Positions 47,980 through 57,283 are shown, counted from the first letter of the stretch. The stretch: DNA of 64,000 nt from Thermogemmatispora onikobensis (GCF_001748285.1 NZ_BDGT01000014.1:42978-106977), one strand, 5' to 3'. Notes: a model not told the origin generated them from the sequence alone. Numbers and translations are program-made.

Positions 47980-48216
47980 AGTCGTCTTCGCTCCTCTCCA
48001 GCGCACATGTGCGCCACCAGCAGCCCTGAGTTACCCGCCTCCGATCCTGACTGATCAACAGCAAGCCAGGCGGAGCGAGGACCCAGAGCCAGACCAGTCA
48101 AACAGACGGGACCAGGCGGCCCCCAGACCAGCACAGCTGAGCATGAGAGACCACACCCAGCAGCAAGAGTAGCAACAAGCCAGTCTGTCAGCCAGGAATC
48201 CGCCCGCCCGCCCGCC

Positions 48217-49527
48217 CTACCAGAGCGGGTTGATCACCAGCCCACTGGCCAGCTTTGGATAAAGATAGGTCGACTTCTGAGGCATGCGCTCATCAGCGCG
48301 GGCCACCTCGCAGATCTGACGCACCGGCGTCCCATTGAGCAGCAGCACCACCTGAGCCTCGCCACGCGGCAGCGCAGCCAGTGCCTCCTCCGTCTCATGA
48401 GTATAGCGCAAATAGCGTCCCGCCTTCACATCCTCAGCGCTCAGTCCAAGCACCTCCTCCAGCAGCAGTCGATGAGCGATGGCCACATCGAGCGCGTTCC
48501 AGGACGGATCACGCCCGCTCTCAGCCATCCGGGCTTGCCCCTCCTCTGTCAGACGCAGCAGCCAGCTCCCTTCCGGCGTCAGCAGCGCAAAGGAAGGCGC
48601 CGTCTGGCCCGCTTCCGCCAGACGTCTCAACAGCGCTGCCCCGCGCCCCATCTCGCCTTCCAGGCGCTCAACCTGGAAATAGCGTCCCAGACGCTCCGGG
48701 GTCAAACACTGTAGCTGCTCAGCCGAGAGGCCCGCCAGCAAGCGATGCGCAGGCAGCACCAGCAAGCCGGGATCATCCACATCGATCAACACCATCATCA
48801 CAAAATTGGCCCCATCCTCTGGGTCCAGACCGCGATGCAGCTCGCGAATCTCCTCGCGATAGCTCAGCGCTGTCTCATAGCGATGGTGCCCATCGGCAAT
48901 AAAGAGCTGCCGCTGACTGAAAAAGTCCTGGATCAGCGCCACCTGCTCCGGGTCCGTAATCGGCTGCAGGCGATGCTCATCGGCCAGCTCATCGCGCGCC
49001 TGGACCTCAGCGCGCTCAGCATAGGGCTGAAGCAGGCGACGCAGGCGAGCCTGGGGGTCCTCGTACCAGGCCATGATCGGGCTAAAGTTAGCGGCGCAGG
49101 CCCGCATCAACTGCAGCCGGTCATCCTTGGGCTTGCTCAGCGTCAGCTCATGGGGCAGCACCACCCGCGCACTCCACGGCTCCAGACGCACGCGCGCCAC
49201 CAAACCCGTGCGCGTATAGCTTTGCCCTCCATAGCTGAAACGCTGCTGATACAGATAATAGCCGGGGGCCGCGTCCTGACGCAGCACCCCCTCCTTGCGC
49301 CACTCGGCAAAGGTGCGCGCCGCGCGCGTATAGCGATTGTTCAGAGTTGTATCCTCGGGAAACTCACGCCCCAGCTCCAGACGAATCATATTATAGGGAT
49401 GGCGCGCATAATAGCGCTCCTGCGCCTCGGGCGAGATCACATCAAAGGGCGGACAAAGTACCTGTCCCACATCGCTCACCGCTTCAGGCGCATAGCGTAT
49501 GCCACGGAAAGGTCGTACATCTGCCAT
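48217..49527 (-). CDS. DUF1015-family protein
   Basis: 436 residues matching the DUF1015 family from end to end: MADVRPFRGIRYAPE at the start, LCPPFDVISPEAQERYYARH, the conserved FIADGHHRYETAL, and the C-terminal QKSTYLYPKLASGLVINPLW. The family is widespread and often lies near serine or phosphoglycerate metabolism genes, but its reaction is not established. Here it stands alone. The frame extends to 49770 without ribosome site, and the MADVRPF start fits the family's usual N-terminus. Confidence 0.92.
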   Translation of the reverse strand: MADVRPFRGIRYAPEAVSDVGQVLCPPFDVISPEAQERYYARHPYNMIRLELGREFPEDTTLNNRYTRAARTFAEWRKEGVLRQDAAPGYYLYQQRFSYGGQSYTRTGLVARVRLEPWSARVVLPHELTLSKPKDDRLQLMRACAANFSPIMAWYEDPQARLRRLLQPYAERAEVQARDELADEHRLQPITDPEQVALIQDFFSQRQLFIADGHHRYETALSYREEIRELHRGLDPEDGANFVMMVLIDVDDPGLLVLPAHRLLAGLSAEQLQCLTPERLGRYFQVERLEGEMGRGAALLRRLAEAGQTAPSFALLTPEGSWLLRLTEEGQARMAESGRDPSWNALDVAIAHRLLLEEVLGLSAEDVKAGRYLRYTHETEEALAALPRGEAQVVLLLNGTPVRQICEVARADERMPQKSTYLYPKLASGLVINPLW

Positions 49528-49776
49528 AGTCGAGGCACTTCGCTTTCTCTCCAGATTCAACGCTCCCGCAGGAAACATGCTCAGCGACCCGCCTTGTCCC
49601 ACCTGCCGGATCATCGCCCCGGCGGCGGAGGCAGAGGGAGCAGCGTCTTCTCTGCCCATTGTACCATCTCTCTGCCCTCTGGCCCAGCCCGGTCCCCATC
49701 TTTGCGGCTCACCCTCTCCGGCCAGCGAGCGGGAACGGAGCTTGAGCCAGCAGCCAGGAAGAACCCCCATACCCCC

Positions 49777-49805
49777 TTGACTTTTCGCTCCTTCTATGGT
49801 ATCCT
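49777..49805 (+). promoter_or_regulatory. Strong sigma70-type promoter in a long intergenic region
   Basis: TTGACT and TATCCT are exactly 17 bases apart. It points toward the pseudokinase gene, 690 bases away, with no confident ORF between. It may start a long leader or a small RNA. Confidence 0.5.
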
Positions 49806-49806
49806 G

Positions 49807-49830
49807 AAACTAGAACGTAAGTTCCAGTTT
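49807..49830. promoter_or_regulatory. Near-perfect palindrome at a transcription start, GAAC-N4-GTTC core
   Basis: AAACTAGAAC-GTAA-GTTCCAGTTT has one mismatch per arm and begins right after the -10. Its GAAC-N4-GTTC core is the same as the core of the Bacillus-type LexA (SOS) box. It could be an operator or, in RNA, a hairpin at the transcript 5' end. Confidence 0.45.
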
Positions 49831-50497
49831 TGCGATTGAAGCGACCTCCCCTTTTCCTCAGCCGGGAGGCGGTCCCCCGCTGCCTCCCGACTCGCACTCT
49901 CTCTCACTTCGCTCTCGCGGGCGGTCAGGTTTCTGCGTGCTCCCCCTGGCCGCCCGCCTCTACTTGTAGAGGTCTGGCGGCAGCGGTCTGTCTGCCCTGT
50001 GGTTAGTGAGAGAGGGAGCATCGAGCCGGCCTTTGGTCCTCTTCAGCCGTCTACGGGCGAGTCAGCCTGACCATGCCCCGGCTGCCCGCCTCTCGCGGCC
50101 TGCCGGGTCAGCGGCAAGGGCTGGTGATGATCATCCTGCGGGAATAACCCACAAGTCCTACAATAGGCGTAACAGATTGACTCGCCCTGATATACTTTGT
50201 AATCTCATTACGTCGAAGCCGTGAACACGCCTTATCGAAGCACAGCGAGCAGGCGCTGCGTGCCGTGGTAGGCGTACGGCGAGCCGAGCGCGGCAGGTCC
50301 GTGACGCCGTCCAGGCGAGCGAGCAGTGTCTGCAGGAACTGACTATCAGGAGCTGCCTGTGGGGAGGAGCGGGCGACCCCGTAGCCTGCGCACTGTAGCG
50401 GGTGGGGTGCCAGCCAGCCCCTCGCTCGACAGGTACCGGGCACTGTCTCTGACCCGTCCAGCCAGCGATGGGTACAGTTTCGGAGAACGGAGATGCT
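49831..50497. other. Long intergenic stretch before the pseudokinase gene
   Basis: No gene is recognised. Overlapping short frames lack ribosome sites. ATACTTTGTAAT near 50190 could be a second promoter -10 closer to the pseudokinase gene. Confidence 0.35.
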
Positions 50498-52525
50498 ATG
50501 TACGAGACGCAGCAAGAAGATCTGCTGGTGGGGCAGATGGTGGGAGGGTACCGTGTTGAGCAACTGCTGAGCAAAGGTCGTGTCAGCGCTGTCTATCTGG
50601 CCCGGCACTCCGTCAGCGGTGTGCCAGTGGCCGTCACCGCGATCATTATCCCGGAGGACTTCTCGGTACGGGCGCGTAACCGCTTCATCAGACGCTTTAC
50701 CCAGGTTGCGACGGCCCTCCTTGAGCTGGACCATCCGCATATTCTGCCGATTTACGACTTTGGCGAGCAGCTTGGCTATCCGTACTTGATTTCGCCCTAT
50801 GTCACTGACGGCTCGCTGGCGCACGTCCTCAAGCGCGATGGGCGCTGTGCTCCCTCGTACGCCCTGGAGGTCCTCCAGCAGGTGGCAGCCGGGCTAGACT
50901 ATGCTCACGCGCGGGGCATCGTGCACCGGGCCTTGAAGCCGGCCAACATCGTGCTCCAGGGTGACGAGCACCATGTGATCGTAGCGGGCTTCGGCCTGGT
51001 TGATCTCTTGCAGCTGCGCGGCGTGCGGCGTGTCGAGCATCCCTATCTCCATCTGCTTAATCTGGCCGGAACCTTCCTCGGGTCCCCGGAATATCTGGCC
51101 CCGGAGGTTGTCCTCGGTCAGCAGCAGGTTGATGCGCGCGCCGATATCTATGCCTTGGGGATCATCTTATATGAGCTGCTCAGCGGCAAACCGCCCTTCA
51201 CCGGCAGCGATTCGCTGGAGATCGCTCTGCAGCATGTCAAGCAGCCGGTACCGGCCCTGCGCAACCTCTGTCCGACTCTGCCGCCGGAGATCGATGAAGT
51301 CCTCTCGCAGGCGCTGGCCCGTGATCCGTCGCGCCGCTTCCCCTCAGCGGGAGCCTTTGTCACTGCCTATGCGCGGGCCCTGCGGCGGGAGCGCAGCTTT
51401 GCCGCCGCCGCTCCTGTCGCTGCCAGCATCGGCCAGCTCCAGGCCCAGCTCGCAGAAGAAGATGAGCTTACCAGCTCCGGCAACCACTGGCAGCTGCGGC
51501 CCCCCATTGTCACCGGGCGCCTGCCGAGCATCAAGCGCAGCGGAGAGCTACCAACGACCGGCCCCCTGGTCGGCGGAGGCGCCTGGCAAGACCAGCCCCT
51601 GCCTCTGACGAGGGAGGCGCCTGCCGTGGGAGTGCCAGCGGCGAACGGCGCCAGGCGTGAGATGGTCTCGTTGCCCGGCACCCTGCCGCAGGCCGTACCC
51701 CCCATGCCCCCGGCTCCGCCCATGCCTGTCCCTAGCGGCAACAATGCCGATCTTGACAGCTTCGCCTGGTGGTCCGGGCGGCCCGAAGACTACGCTTCCA
51801 GGCGCGCCGGCGCGGCTCAGCAGGCATCTGCTCCGGCTTCGTCGGCCCCGGCCAGAGTCGCCCCCACAGCTGGCAGCCCCGAAGCTGCTCCGGTCGTCTT
51901 GCCTGCTCCACGAGAGCAGCGTCGAGAGCAGCAAGCGCGCTCTCGCCTGCTGCAACAAGAAGCGCCGTTTGCGGCGGAAATCCCCATGAGTACGCGACGT
52001 GGACGCAAGCGACGACGGCGTCAGGTGGTGGCCCTCCTGGCTGGCGGTGGCCTGGCCGCGGCTGGCCTGGGCCTGGCCCTCAAGACCTCGGCGGCCCAGT
52101 CGCTGCTGAGCGGCCTCTTCCATTCCAGTCAGGGCAGCAACATGGCCGCCACCTCCTCTGGCGCCACCGGCAGCCAGCAACAGACCGGCGGCCAGACCAC
52201 AAACGGCACCAGGCAGAACGGCAAGGTCATTGGTACCACGGCCCTGGCTCTCAATTCCGCCCAGGCCTTCACCAATCCCGCCGATGGCAAGCAGGGCCTG
52301 CTCGTTCACCTGCCAGGCGGCTCCTTTGCGGCCTACTCGCGGAGCTGTACTCACGAAGGGGTGGCCGTCAACTATGATCCGGCGACCCATTTGCTCGTCT
52401 GCCCGGCGCATGGCGCCATCTTTGATCCAGCCAAGAAGGGGAGCGTTGTCCAGGGCCCGGCCACGACCCCGCTCCCGCAGATCATGATTCGCGTCAATGC
52501 CGACGGCTCCATCACAACCGTCTGA
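50498..52525 (+). CDS. Membrane pseudokinase fused to an extracytoplasmic Rieske [2Fe-2S] domain
   Basis: 675 residues. Residues 20-290 follow the Hanks-kinase fold (GGYRVEQLLSKGRVSAVYLA, LAGTFLGSPEYLAPEVVLG, DIYALGIILYELLSGKPPF), but the key residues are lost: the ATP-site Lys is Thr47 (VAVTA), catalytic Asp is Ala145 (HRALKPAN), and DFG is GFG at 164-166. A Pro/Ala-rich linker precedes RRGRKRRRRQVVALLAGGGL, a Tat-signal-anchor-like membrane segment near 500-525. The C-terminal domain has Rieske ligands Cys617 and His619 (CTHEG) and Cys635 and His638 (CPAHG). The kinase-like part thus probably senses or binds inside while the Rieske part does redox work outside. CGGAG precedes the ATG. Confidence 0.85.
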   Translation: MYETQQEDLLVGQMVGGYRVEQLLSKGRVSAVYLARHSVSGVPVAVTAIIIPEDFSVRARNRFIRRFTQVATALLELDHPHILPIYDFGEQLGYPYLISPYVTDGSLAHVLKRDGRCAPSYALEVLQQVAAGLDYAHARGIVHRALKPANIVLQGDEHHVIVAGFGLVDLLQLRGVRRVEHPYLHLLNLAGTFLGSPEYLAPEVVLGQQQVDARADIYALGIILYELLSGKPPFTGSDSLEIALQHVKQPVPALRNLCPTLPPEIDEVLSQALARDPSRRFPSAGAFVTAYARALRRERSFAAAAPVAASIGQLQAQLAEEDELTSSGNHWQLRPPIVTGRLPSIKRSGELPTTGPLVGGGAWQDQPLPLTREAPAVGVPAANGARREMVSLPGTLPQAVPPMPPAPPMPVPSGNNADLDSFAWWSGRPEDYASRRAGAAQQASAPASSAPARVAPTAGSPEAAPVVLPAPREQRREQQARSRLLQQEAPFAAEIPMSTRRGRKRRRRQVVALLAGGGLAAAGLGLALKTSAAQSLLSGLFHSSQGSNMAATSSGATGSQQQTGGQTTNGTRQNGKVIGTTALALNSAQAFTNPADGKQGLLVHLPGGSFAAYSRSCTHEGVAVNYDPATHLLVCPAHGAIFDPAKKGSVVQGPATTPLPQIMIRVNADGSITTV

Positions 52526-52604
52526 GCGGGCCGGCGGCGTCAGGGCCACGCCGTCCATCCTTGCTTCCCCAACGGAGAGGCTAGCCGGGACGGCCTGCCC
52601 TGGC

Positions 52605-52634
52605 TTGACGTGCCAGGGCAGCCCTGGGTAGACT
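52605..52634 (+). promoter_or_regulatory. Promoter embedded in an inverted repeat after the pseudokinase gene
   Basis: TTGACG and TAGACT are 18 bases apart. The -35 lies in the loop of a perfect 10-bp inverted repeat, CTGCCCTGGC (52595-52604) and GCCAGGGCAG (52612-52621), which could serve as terminator stem for the upstream gene and operator for this promoter. Confidence 0.5.
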
Positions 52635-52788
52635 ACAACCAGTGACTCCTGGTGCCGCTACCCTCCCTTGGTGGGGGAGAGTCGACGCTGGCAGCACAGT
52701 AATCACGTGGGAAGGAGGCGGTGCCTCTCTCTCCGCCCCCATGAACGAGGTCTGTTCGGGGCAGGGAGGCGCCGCAAGAGATGGCCAA

Positions 52789-53070
52789 ATGGATGAGACC
52801 GTTCTGGGCTATATTGGCTTTATTGTTGCTGCCCTCATTCTTGCCTGGGCTGCCCTGGAGATCGGAAAACGCCTCAACACCGTCCGCCGCTCGGGCACAG
52901 GTACAGAGACGGCAGATCGCTTGATCAAGCTGGACCCCACTCAGCTCAATCAGCTAGAGGAGATGGCGCCCGAGGTCCCCCTCGAAGACGATGAGGATGA
53001 GCCGCCTTATCCTCCCACGCGCTCCCGGCTCAATGGCCATTATTCGAATAAGAGTAAGCAAACCTTCTGA
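52789..53070 (+). CDS. Small single-pass membrane protein
   Basis: About 93 residues, family not recognised. The N-terminus (MDETVLGYIGFIVAALILAW) is one membrane helix, followed by AALEIGKRL and an acidic, Pro-rich cytoplasmic-type tail (EEMAPEVPLEDDEDEPPYPP) ending in a basic stretch. An in-frame ATG at 52741 would add 16 residues and neither start has an ideal ribosome site. It resembles TatA-like or anchoring peptides only in size. Confidence 0.5.
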   Translation: MDETVLGYIGFIVAALILAWAALEIGKRLNTVRRSGTGTETADRLIKLDPTQLNQLEEMAPEVPLEDDEDEPPYPPTRSRLNGHYSNKSKQTF

Positions 53071-53203
53071 CTGAGGATAGAAGAGGCCGCTGATCAGGCG
53101 AACGAGGAGCAAGGCCCTGGCGTGGCGGCCCGGCCCGCACCCCGGCTCATCACCGCGTCTGCGCGCCCGCCCGCCAGCCAGTCGTAGAGCGCGCCAAGAA
53201 CAC

Positions 53204-53863
53204 TCAGTCGGGATCATCATCGCGCTCCCGGCTCCGGCCCTCCTGCAGCATGCGCCTGATCTCCGCCAGCACCTCGGCGGCATCCAGCTCGGAAGACGAA
53301 GCGTCAAGCTCCATCTCGTCTTCCGCCAACTCTTGTCGACTGCTGGGTCCCTCCTGCCAGGAAAGCCGCTCACCTTCGTAACTCTCTAAAAAGGCCTGCT
53401 CGCAGGCTGTGAGCGCAGCTCGCGCCGTGCAGTGTCCATAGATGATGCGCGGCAGCAGGCTGTGATAGATGACGATTGTCTGTATGACCGCTTCGAGATG
53501 ATGACGGAAAGCTGGCAACGATAGCCTCTGCTGGCCCAGATAGACGCTGGCACAAAAACGTACCTCGTCGTCCTCCAGATCCAGACCAAAGCGCCCCAGC
53601 GGCAGTGTGTAGTTCAGGCTCATCAGGGCCTCCAGGCAACTCAGGCGCTGCCGTTGCGGCAGAATACTGAGATGGGGAACAATGAAGAGCAGCCTCCGCC
53701 CCAGCGGCGAACCAGCCTGCAGGATGAGCAGCAGTTGCCACTGACCCAGCTCGTCGTGAAACACTAACTCTGCCACTCCCTGGCGCTCGTCCACGCTGGC
53801 AACGCGCAACCCTAGTCGCGTGAGATAGCTCACCACGTCGGTAATGCGAAAATCTTCACTCAC
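53204..53863 (-). CDS. YbjN-like protein
   Basis: 219 residues. Residues 1-150 fit the YbjN / type III secretion chaperone-like fold: ITDVVSYLTRLGLRVASVDE, LELVF-type strands, LSCLEALMSLNYTLPLGRFG and LDLEDDEVRFCASVYLGQQR. YbjN proteins are putative regulators or chaperones. The C-terminal 60 residues are acidic and Ser/Glu-rich (ASSSELDAAEVLAEIRRML). It starts at GTG, eight bases after GAAGGAG. Confidence 0.75.
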   Translation of the reverse strand: MSEDFRITDVVSYLTRLGLRVASVDERQGVAELVFHDELGQWQLLLILQAGSPLGRRLLFIVPHLSILPQRQRLSCLEALMSLNYTLPLGRFGLDLEDDEVRFCASVYLGQQRLSLPAFRHHLEAVIQTIVIYHSLLPRIIYGHCTARAALTACEQAFLESYEGERLSWQEGPSSRQELAEDEMELDASSSELDAAEVLAEIRRMLQEGRSRERDDDPD

Positions 53864-53961
53864 TGATCTGCTCCTTCTCGTTCACTGCCCACCTGTCACC
53901 GCTTCTCTCCGGCTACCCTTTGCCTCACCTCAAAACAAGCAGGCTCTGTCTTCCTGTATGG

Positions 53962-54008
53962 AGTATAGCAAGGCTCTGGATCGGTAGTTCTCACCTTCTC
54001 GCTATACT
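53962..54008. promoter_or_regulatory. Divergent -10 boxes forming an inverted repeat
   Basis: AGTATAGC at 53962-53969 and GCTATACT at 54001-54008 are exact inverse copies; each contains a TATACT -10, one facing the YbjN-like gene and one the aminopeptidase gene. The -35 boxes are not clear. Confidence 0.4.
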
Positions 54009-54232
54009 GAAAGCGGAGAGCGCGCCCTCACCGTCGTTTCCCAGAGGCGTTACTCTCACGGGAGCGGCGGCGTCTCTCTCTCCAGAGCGGCCTGACCGGG
54101 GAAGATGAGATCAGGAGGGGAGGAGAAGGAGATGGGTAAGAAAATCGGAGGGCTTCCCTGCGTTCTCTCTAAAGTAGAGAGCAAGAAGAGTGTCGTGAGA
54201 TTAGTGAAGGAAGAAGGCAGGAACGCAGAATC

Positions 54233-55270
54233 ATGAGCCAGCAAGCGATCACGAACATCCAGAGCAACCCTGAGTTCGAGGCGCGAGTGCAGCGTGGGGC
54301 TGAGAATGCGCTCAACTGCATGGGGGTAACAGCCACTGACCGGCTCTTTATCTTGACCGACTACGAACGGGGAGCCATCGCCCGCCGGGTGGCTGCAGCG
54401 GCTCTTGATCGCCATGCCGCCGTCAGCGTGCACTTTCTGGAGCACTACGGCAAGCGGCCCCTGACAGCCTTTCCCGAGAGCCTGCGTCGGGATCTGCAGC
54501 AGTTTCATCCTACCGTTACCTTCTACATTGCCACGACCCGCCCGGGCGAGATCGGTTTCCGTATTCCGCTGCTGCCCTTTTTGACCCAGGAGCTGCGCGT
54601 CCGGCATGGCCACATGCCAGGCATCGATGAGCAGCTGATGGCCGAGGGCATGTGCGCCGACTATGACCAGGTCTACGAGATCACCAACAAGGTCTATGAG
54701 ATCGTGCGCCAGGCCGAGCGCATTCATGTGACCTCCATCAAAGGCAGCGACCTGACCGCGACCTTTCATAAGCACTGGAAGTGGATTCCCTGCCACGGAC
54801 GCTATCACGAGCAAGGGCAATGGGGCAACCTCCCCGAAGGCGAGGTCTTTACTGCTCCTGCTGATGTCAACGGCGTCGTGGTCTGTGACGTCCTTGGCGA
54901 CTTCTTCTCTGCCAGGTATGGCGTCCTGAAGCATCCTGTGCGCATCACCATCAAAAATGGCCATGCTACCGAGGTGACGAGCGAGGACGCCACCGTTGCC
55001 AAGGAGCTGCGCGATTATCTCTTCTCGGTCCCTAACGGGAACCGCGTGGGCGAATTTGCCATCGGTACCCTGATCAGCCTCAAGCAGCCGGTCGGCAACC
55101 TGCTCCAGGATGAGAAGATTCCTGGCTTGCACATAGCCTTTGGCAATCCCTATCCAGAGTATACTGGGGCTGACTGGGATGCCCGCATTCATGTCGATGT
55201 CGTGCCGACGACCTGCACCATCGAGGTCGATGGACGCCTGATCATGCGCGACGGCGCCTTCTGCCTCTAG
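54233..55270 (+). CDS. Aminopeptidase of the M29-like (thermophilic metalloprotease) family
   Basis: 345 residues. The domain pattern of aminopeptidase T/S proteins is present: DRLFILTDYERGAIARRVA at the N-terminus, HVTSIKGSDLTATF, the acidic VGEFAIGTL block, and the C-terminal HxD ligands in DARIHVDVVPTTCTIEVDG. These enzymes are two-metal, cobalt- or zinc-dependent cytoplasmic aminopeptidases. The length is somewhat shorter than the usual 400 residues, with part of the N-terminal domain reduced. Translation is likely from MSQQAITNIQ; the ribosome site is moderate (GAAGGCAGG). Confidence 0.8.
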   Translation: MSQQAITNIQSNPEFEARVQRGAENALNCMGVTATDRLFILTDYERGAIARRVAAAALDRHAAVSVHFLEHYGKRPLTAFPESLRRDLQQFHPTVTFYIATTRPGEIGFRIPLLPFLTQELRVRHGHMPGIDEQLMAEGMCADYDQVYEITNKVYEIVRQAERIHVTSIKGSDLTATFHKHWKWIPCHGRYHEQGQWGNLPEGEVFTAPADVNGVVVCDVLGDFFSARYGVLKHPVRITIKNGHATEVTSEDATVAKELRDYLFSVPNGNRVGEFAIGTLISLKQPVGNLLQDEKIPGLHIAFGNPYPEYTGADWDARIHVDVVPTTCTIEVDGRLIMRDGAFCL

Positions 55271-55552
55271 GTGTGTGCCGACTCGCACGAAGCAGCCTGC
55301 GGCCTGGACTGGACTGGACTGCTTGCCTGCTCACAGCATCTCAAGAAGTCCAGGCCACGCCAGGCCACGCCGCACCCGGTCTGAGCGCCCTCGTTGCCGC
55401 CCGCGGACAGGGTTGCTGCTTCTTCGCTGTCCAGGCCAGCCAGAACCGAGACAGACAGGCCAAAAATCGAGAATAAACCCATCCGCCTCGCGCTGACGGC
55501 ACTGCCGCCGTCGCGCCGATGAGACAGAGGCAAAAGGAAGAGGAGCCGCGAA

Positions 55553-57283
55553 GTGTTGCATAGCAGGGGTCAGGAACTGCTCGGGAAGACCCTTGGAGGC
55601 TATGTGCTTGAAAAGCTGCTTGGCTACGGTGGTAGCAGCGCTGTGTATCTGGCCCGTAGCAGTGAACCAGCAGCCTCCTCCGCGCCCGTGGCCCTGAAGG
55701 TCTTTCTCCCTCGCGCCCATCTGACAAGAGCAGCCCGGGCCGAATTTCTGCGTCGTTTCCTGCAAGAAGCCCAGGCGGCCAGCCGCTTACAGCACCCGCA
55801 CATCGTGCCCATCTACGCTTGGGGTGAGGAGGCTGGCCTGGCTTATCTGGTCATGCCCTACATGGCCGGCGGGACCCTGGCCCACTACGTACGCCGCCGC
55901 GGCCCCCTCTCCTTAGAGCAGGCCGCCAATTATCTGGAGCAGATCGCTTCCGCCCTGGACTACGCTCATCAGCGTGGCTACATCCATTGCGACGTCAAGC
56001 CCGCCAACATTCTGCTGAATGAGCAGGGGCAAGCCTTCCTCTCCGACTTCGGCCTCGCCCGCCTGCTGCGGGACGAACTGACGGACGAGGGCCAGCTTGA
56101 GCAGTCTCCAGCCAGTGAGCAGGCAGCCGCTGCTCCCACTCCGATCCCGATGGGCACGCCGGATTATCTGGCCCCAGAGCAAGCCCTCAATGGGCCGGTT
56201 GATCACCGCACTGACATCTATGCCCTGGGCGCCACCCTCTTCTATCTACTCGCCGGGCGTCCTCCGTTCCAGGCCGATTCGCCCATCGCCCTCGCTCTGC
56301 TCCACGTCCACGAGCCACCGCCGGCTCTCTGCGAACTTGACCCACGCATCCCGCCCCAGGTCGACTATGTGCTGCGCAAGGCCCTGGCCAAATTCCCGGA
56401 GGAGCGCTTCGCCACCGCCCGCCTCTTGTGCGAAGCCTTCCAGCAGGCCATTGCCGGCCCAGAGACGCCTGCCCGCCTTCGCCTGAGCGTCCACGGCCTG
56501 CTCCTACCGGCCTGGGTTCCCTTCCCACTGGTCCGGCGCCTGGAAGCGCTACCCATTCCCGCCAGCTTCAGCGGCAAAGGGAAAGCCCTCTTGCTGGCTT
56601 TGCTTCTGCTGCTCCTGCTTTGCTCCAGCTCGCTGGCCTACGCCCTGCATGCCACCCATACCAGACCGGGCAACAGCGCCAGTGCCAGCCTCTCAGCCCC
56701 CGATTTCGCTCAGCCCACTCTGACGCCCACTGTCCCCGTCGATCAACTGCTGACCGGCGCCAGCGATTGGCCGCATAGCTCTAGCGCCTTCTTTGCCGAT
56801 GGCGAGTATCATCTCCTCAATACCACCTCGCGGGCCAGCGCTCTCGCCCTCTACGCCCACCATCGCTTCCTCGATTTTCACCTGACCGTCAACGTACGTC
56901 AAGTACGCGGCTCTCACGACGACTCCGACTACTATGGGGTAGTCTTCCGCGCCAGCAGCGAGCAGCAACGCTACTATGTTTTTGCCGTCGCCAGCTGGGG
57001 CGGTGGGTCATATGCCGTCTGGCGCTACAGCGGACGCTGGACGACCCTGGCCGAGGGGCCGGCGCCCAGCTTGCTGATCGGGCCAGGAGCCGTCAATACC
57101 CTGGAGGTCGATGCTCACGGCCCCCTCTTCCGCTTCTTCATCAATGGGCAGGGACTGTCAGCTACCCCACTGCGCGACTCTCTCCCGTCCGCCCCTGTCA
57201 ACGGCGCTATCGGCCTCTACGTGGAAGAAGAGGGGAGCGAAATCGCCTGCTCACAACTCTATATTGAGCCAGCTCGTTTCTGA
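55553..57283 (+). CDS. Membrane Ser/Thr protein kinase with an extracytoplasmic beta-sandwich-like domain
   Basis: 576 residues. The kinase has LLGYGGSSAVYLA, Lys49 in VALKVF, HCDVKPANILL with catalytic Asp147, DFG at 165-167 and GTPDYLAPEQ, so it should be active; note HCD rather than HRD, a variation usually linked to activation-loop-independent kinases. A membrane segment (ALLLALLLLLLLCSSSLAYA) lies near residues 344-363. The outside part (about 190 residues; SDYYGVVFRASSEQQRYYVF, GAIGLYVEEEGSEIACSQLY) resembles LamG/DUF1080-like beta-sandwich domains that bind sugars. It could sense envelope material (inference). The start is GTG behind GAAGAGGAG. Confidence 0.86.
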   Translation: MLHSRGQELLGKTLGGYVLEKLLGYGGSSAVYLARSSEPAASSAPVALKVFLPRAHLTRAARAEFLRRFLQEAQAASRLQHPHIVPIYAWGEEAGLAYLVMPYMAGGTLAHYVRRRGPLSLEQAANYLEQIASALDYAHQRGYIHCDVKPANILLNEQGQAFLSDFGLARLLRDELTDEGQLEQSPASEQAAAAPTPIPMGTPDYLAPEQALNGPVDHRTDIYALGATLFYLLAGRPPFQADSPIALALLHVHEPPPALCELDPRIPPQVDYVLRKALAKFPEERFATARLLCEAFQQAIAGPETPARLRLSVHGLLLPAWVPFPLVRRLEALPIPASFSGKGKALLLALLLLLLLCSSSLAYALHATHTRPGNSASASLSAPDFAQPTLTPTVPVDQLLTGASDWPHSSSAFFADGEYHLLNTTSRASALALYAHHRFLDFHLTVNVRQVRGSHDDSDYYGVVFRASSEQQRYYVFAVASWGGGSYAVWRYSGRWTTLAEGPAPSLLIGPGAVNTLEVDAHGPLFRFFINGQGLSATPLRDSLPSAPVNGAIGLYVEEEGSEIACSQLYIEPARF

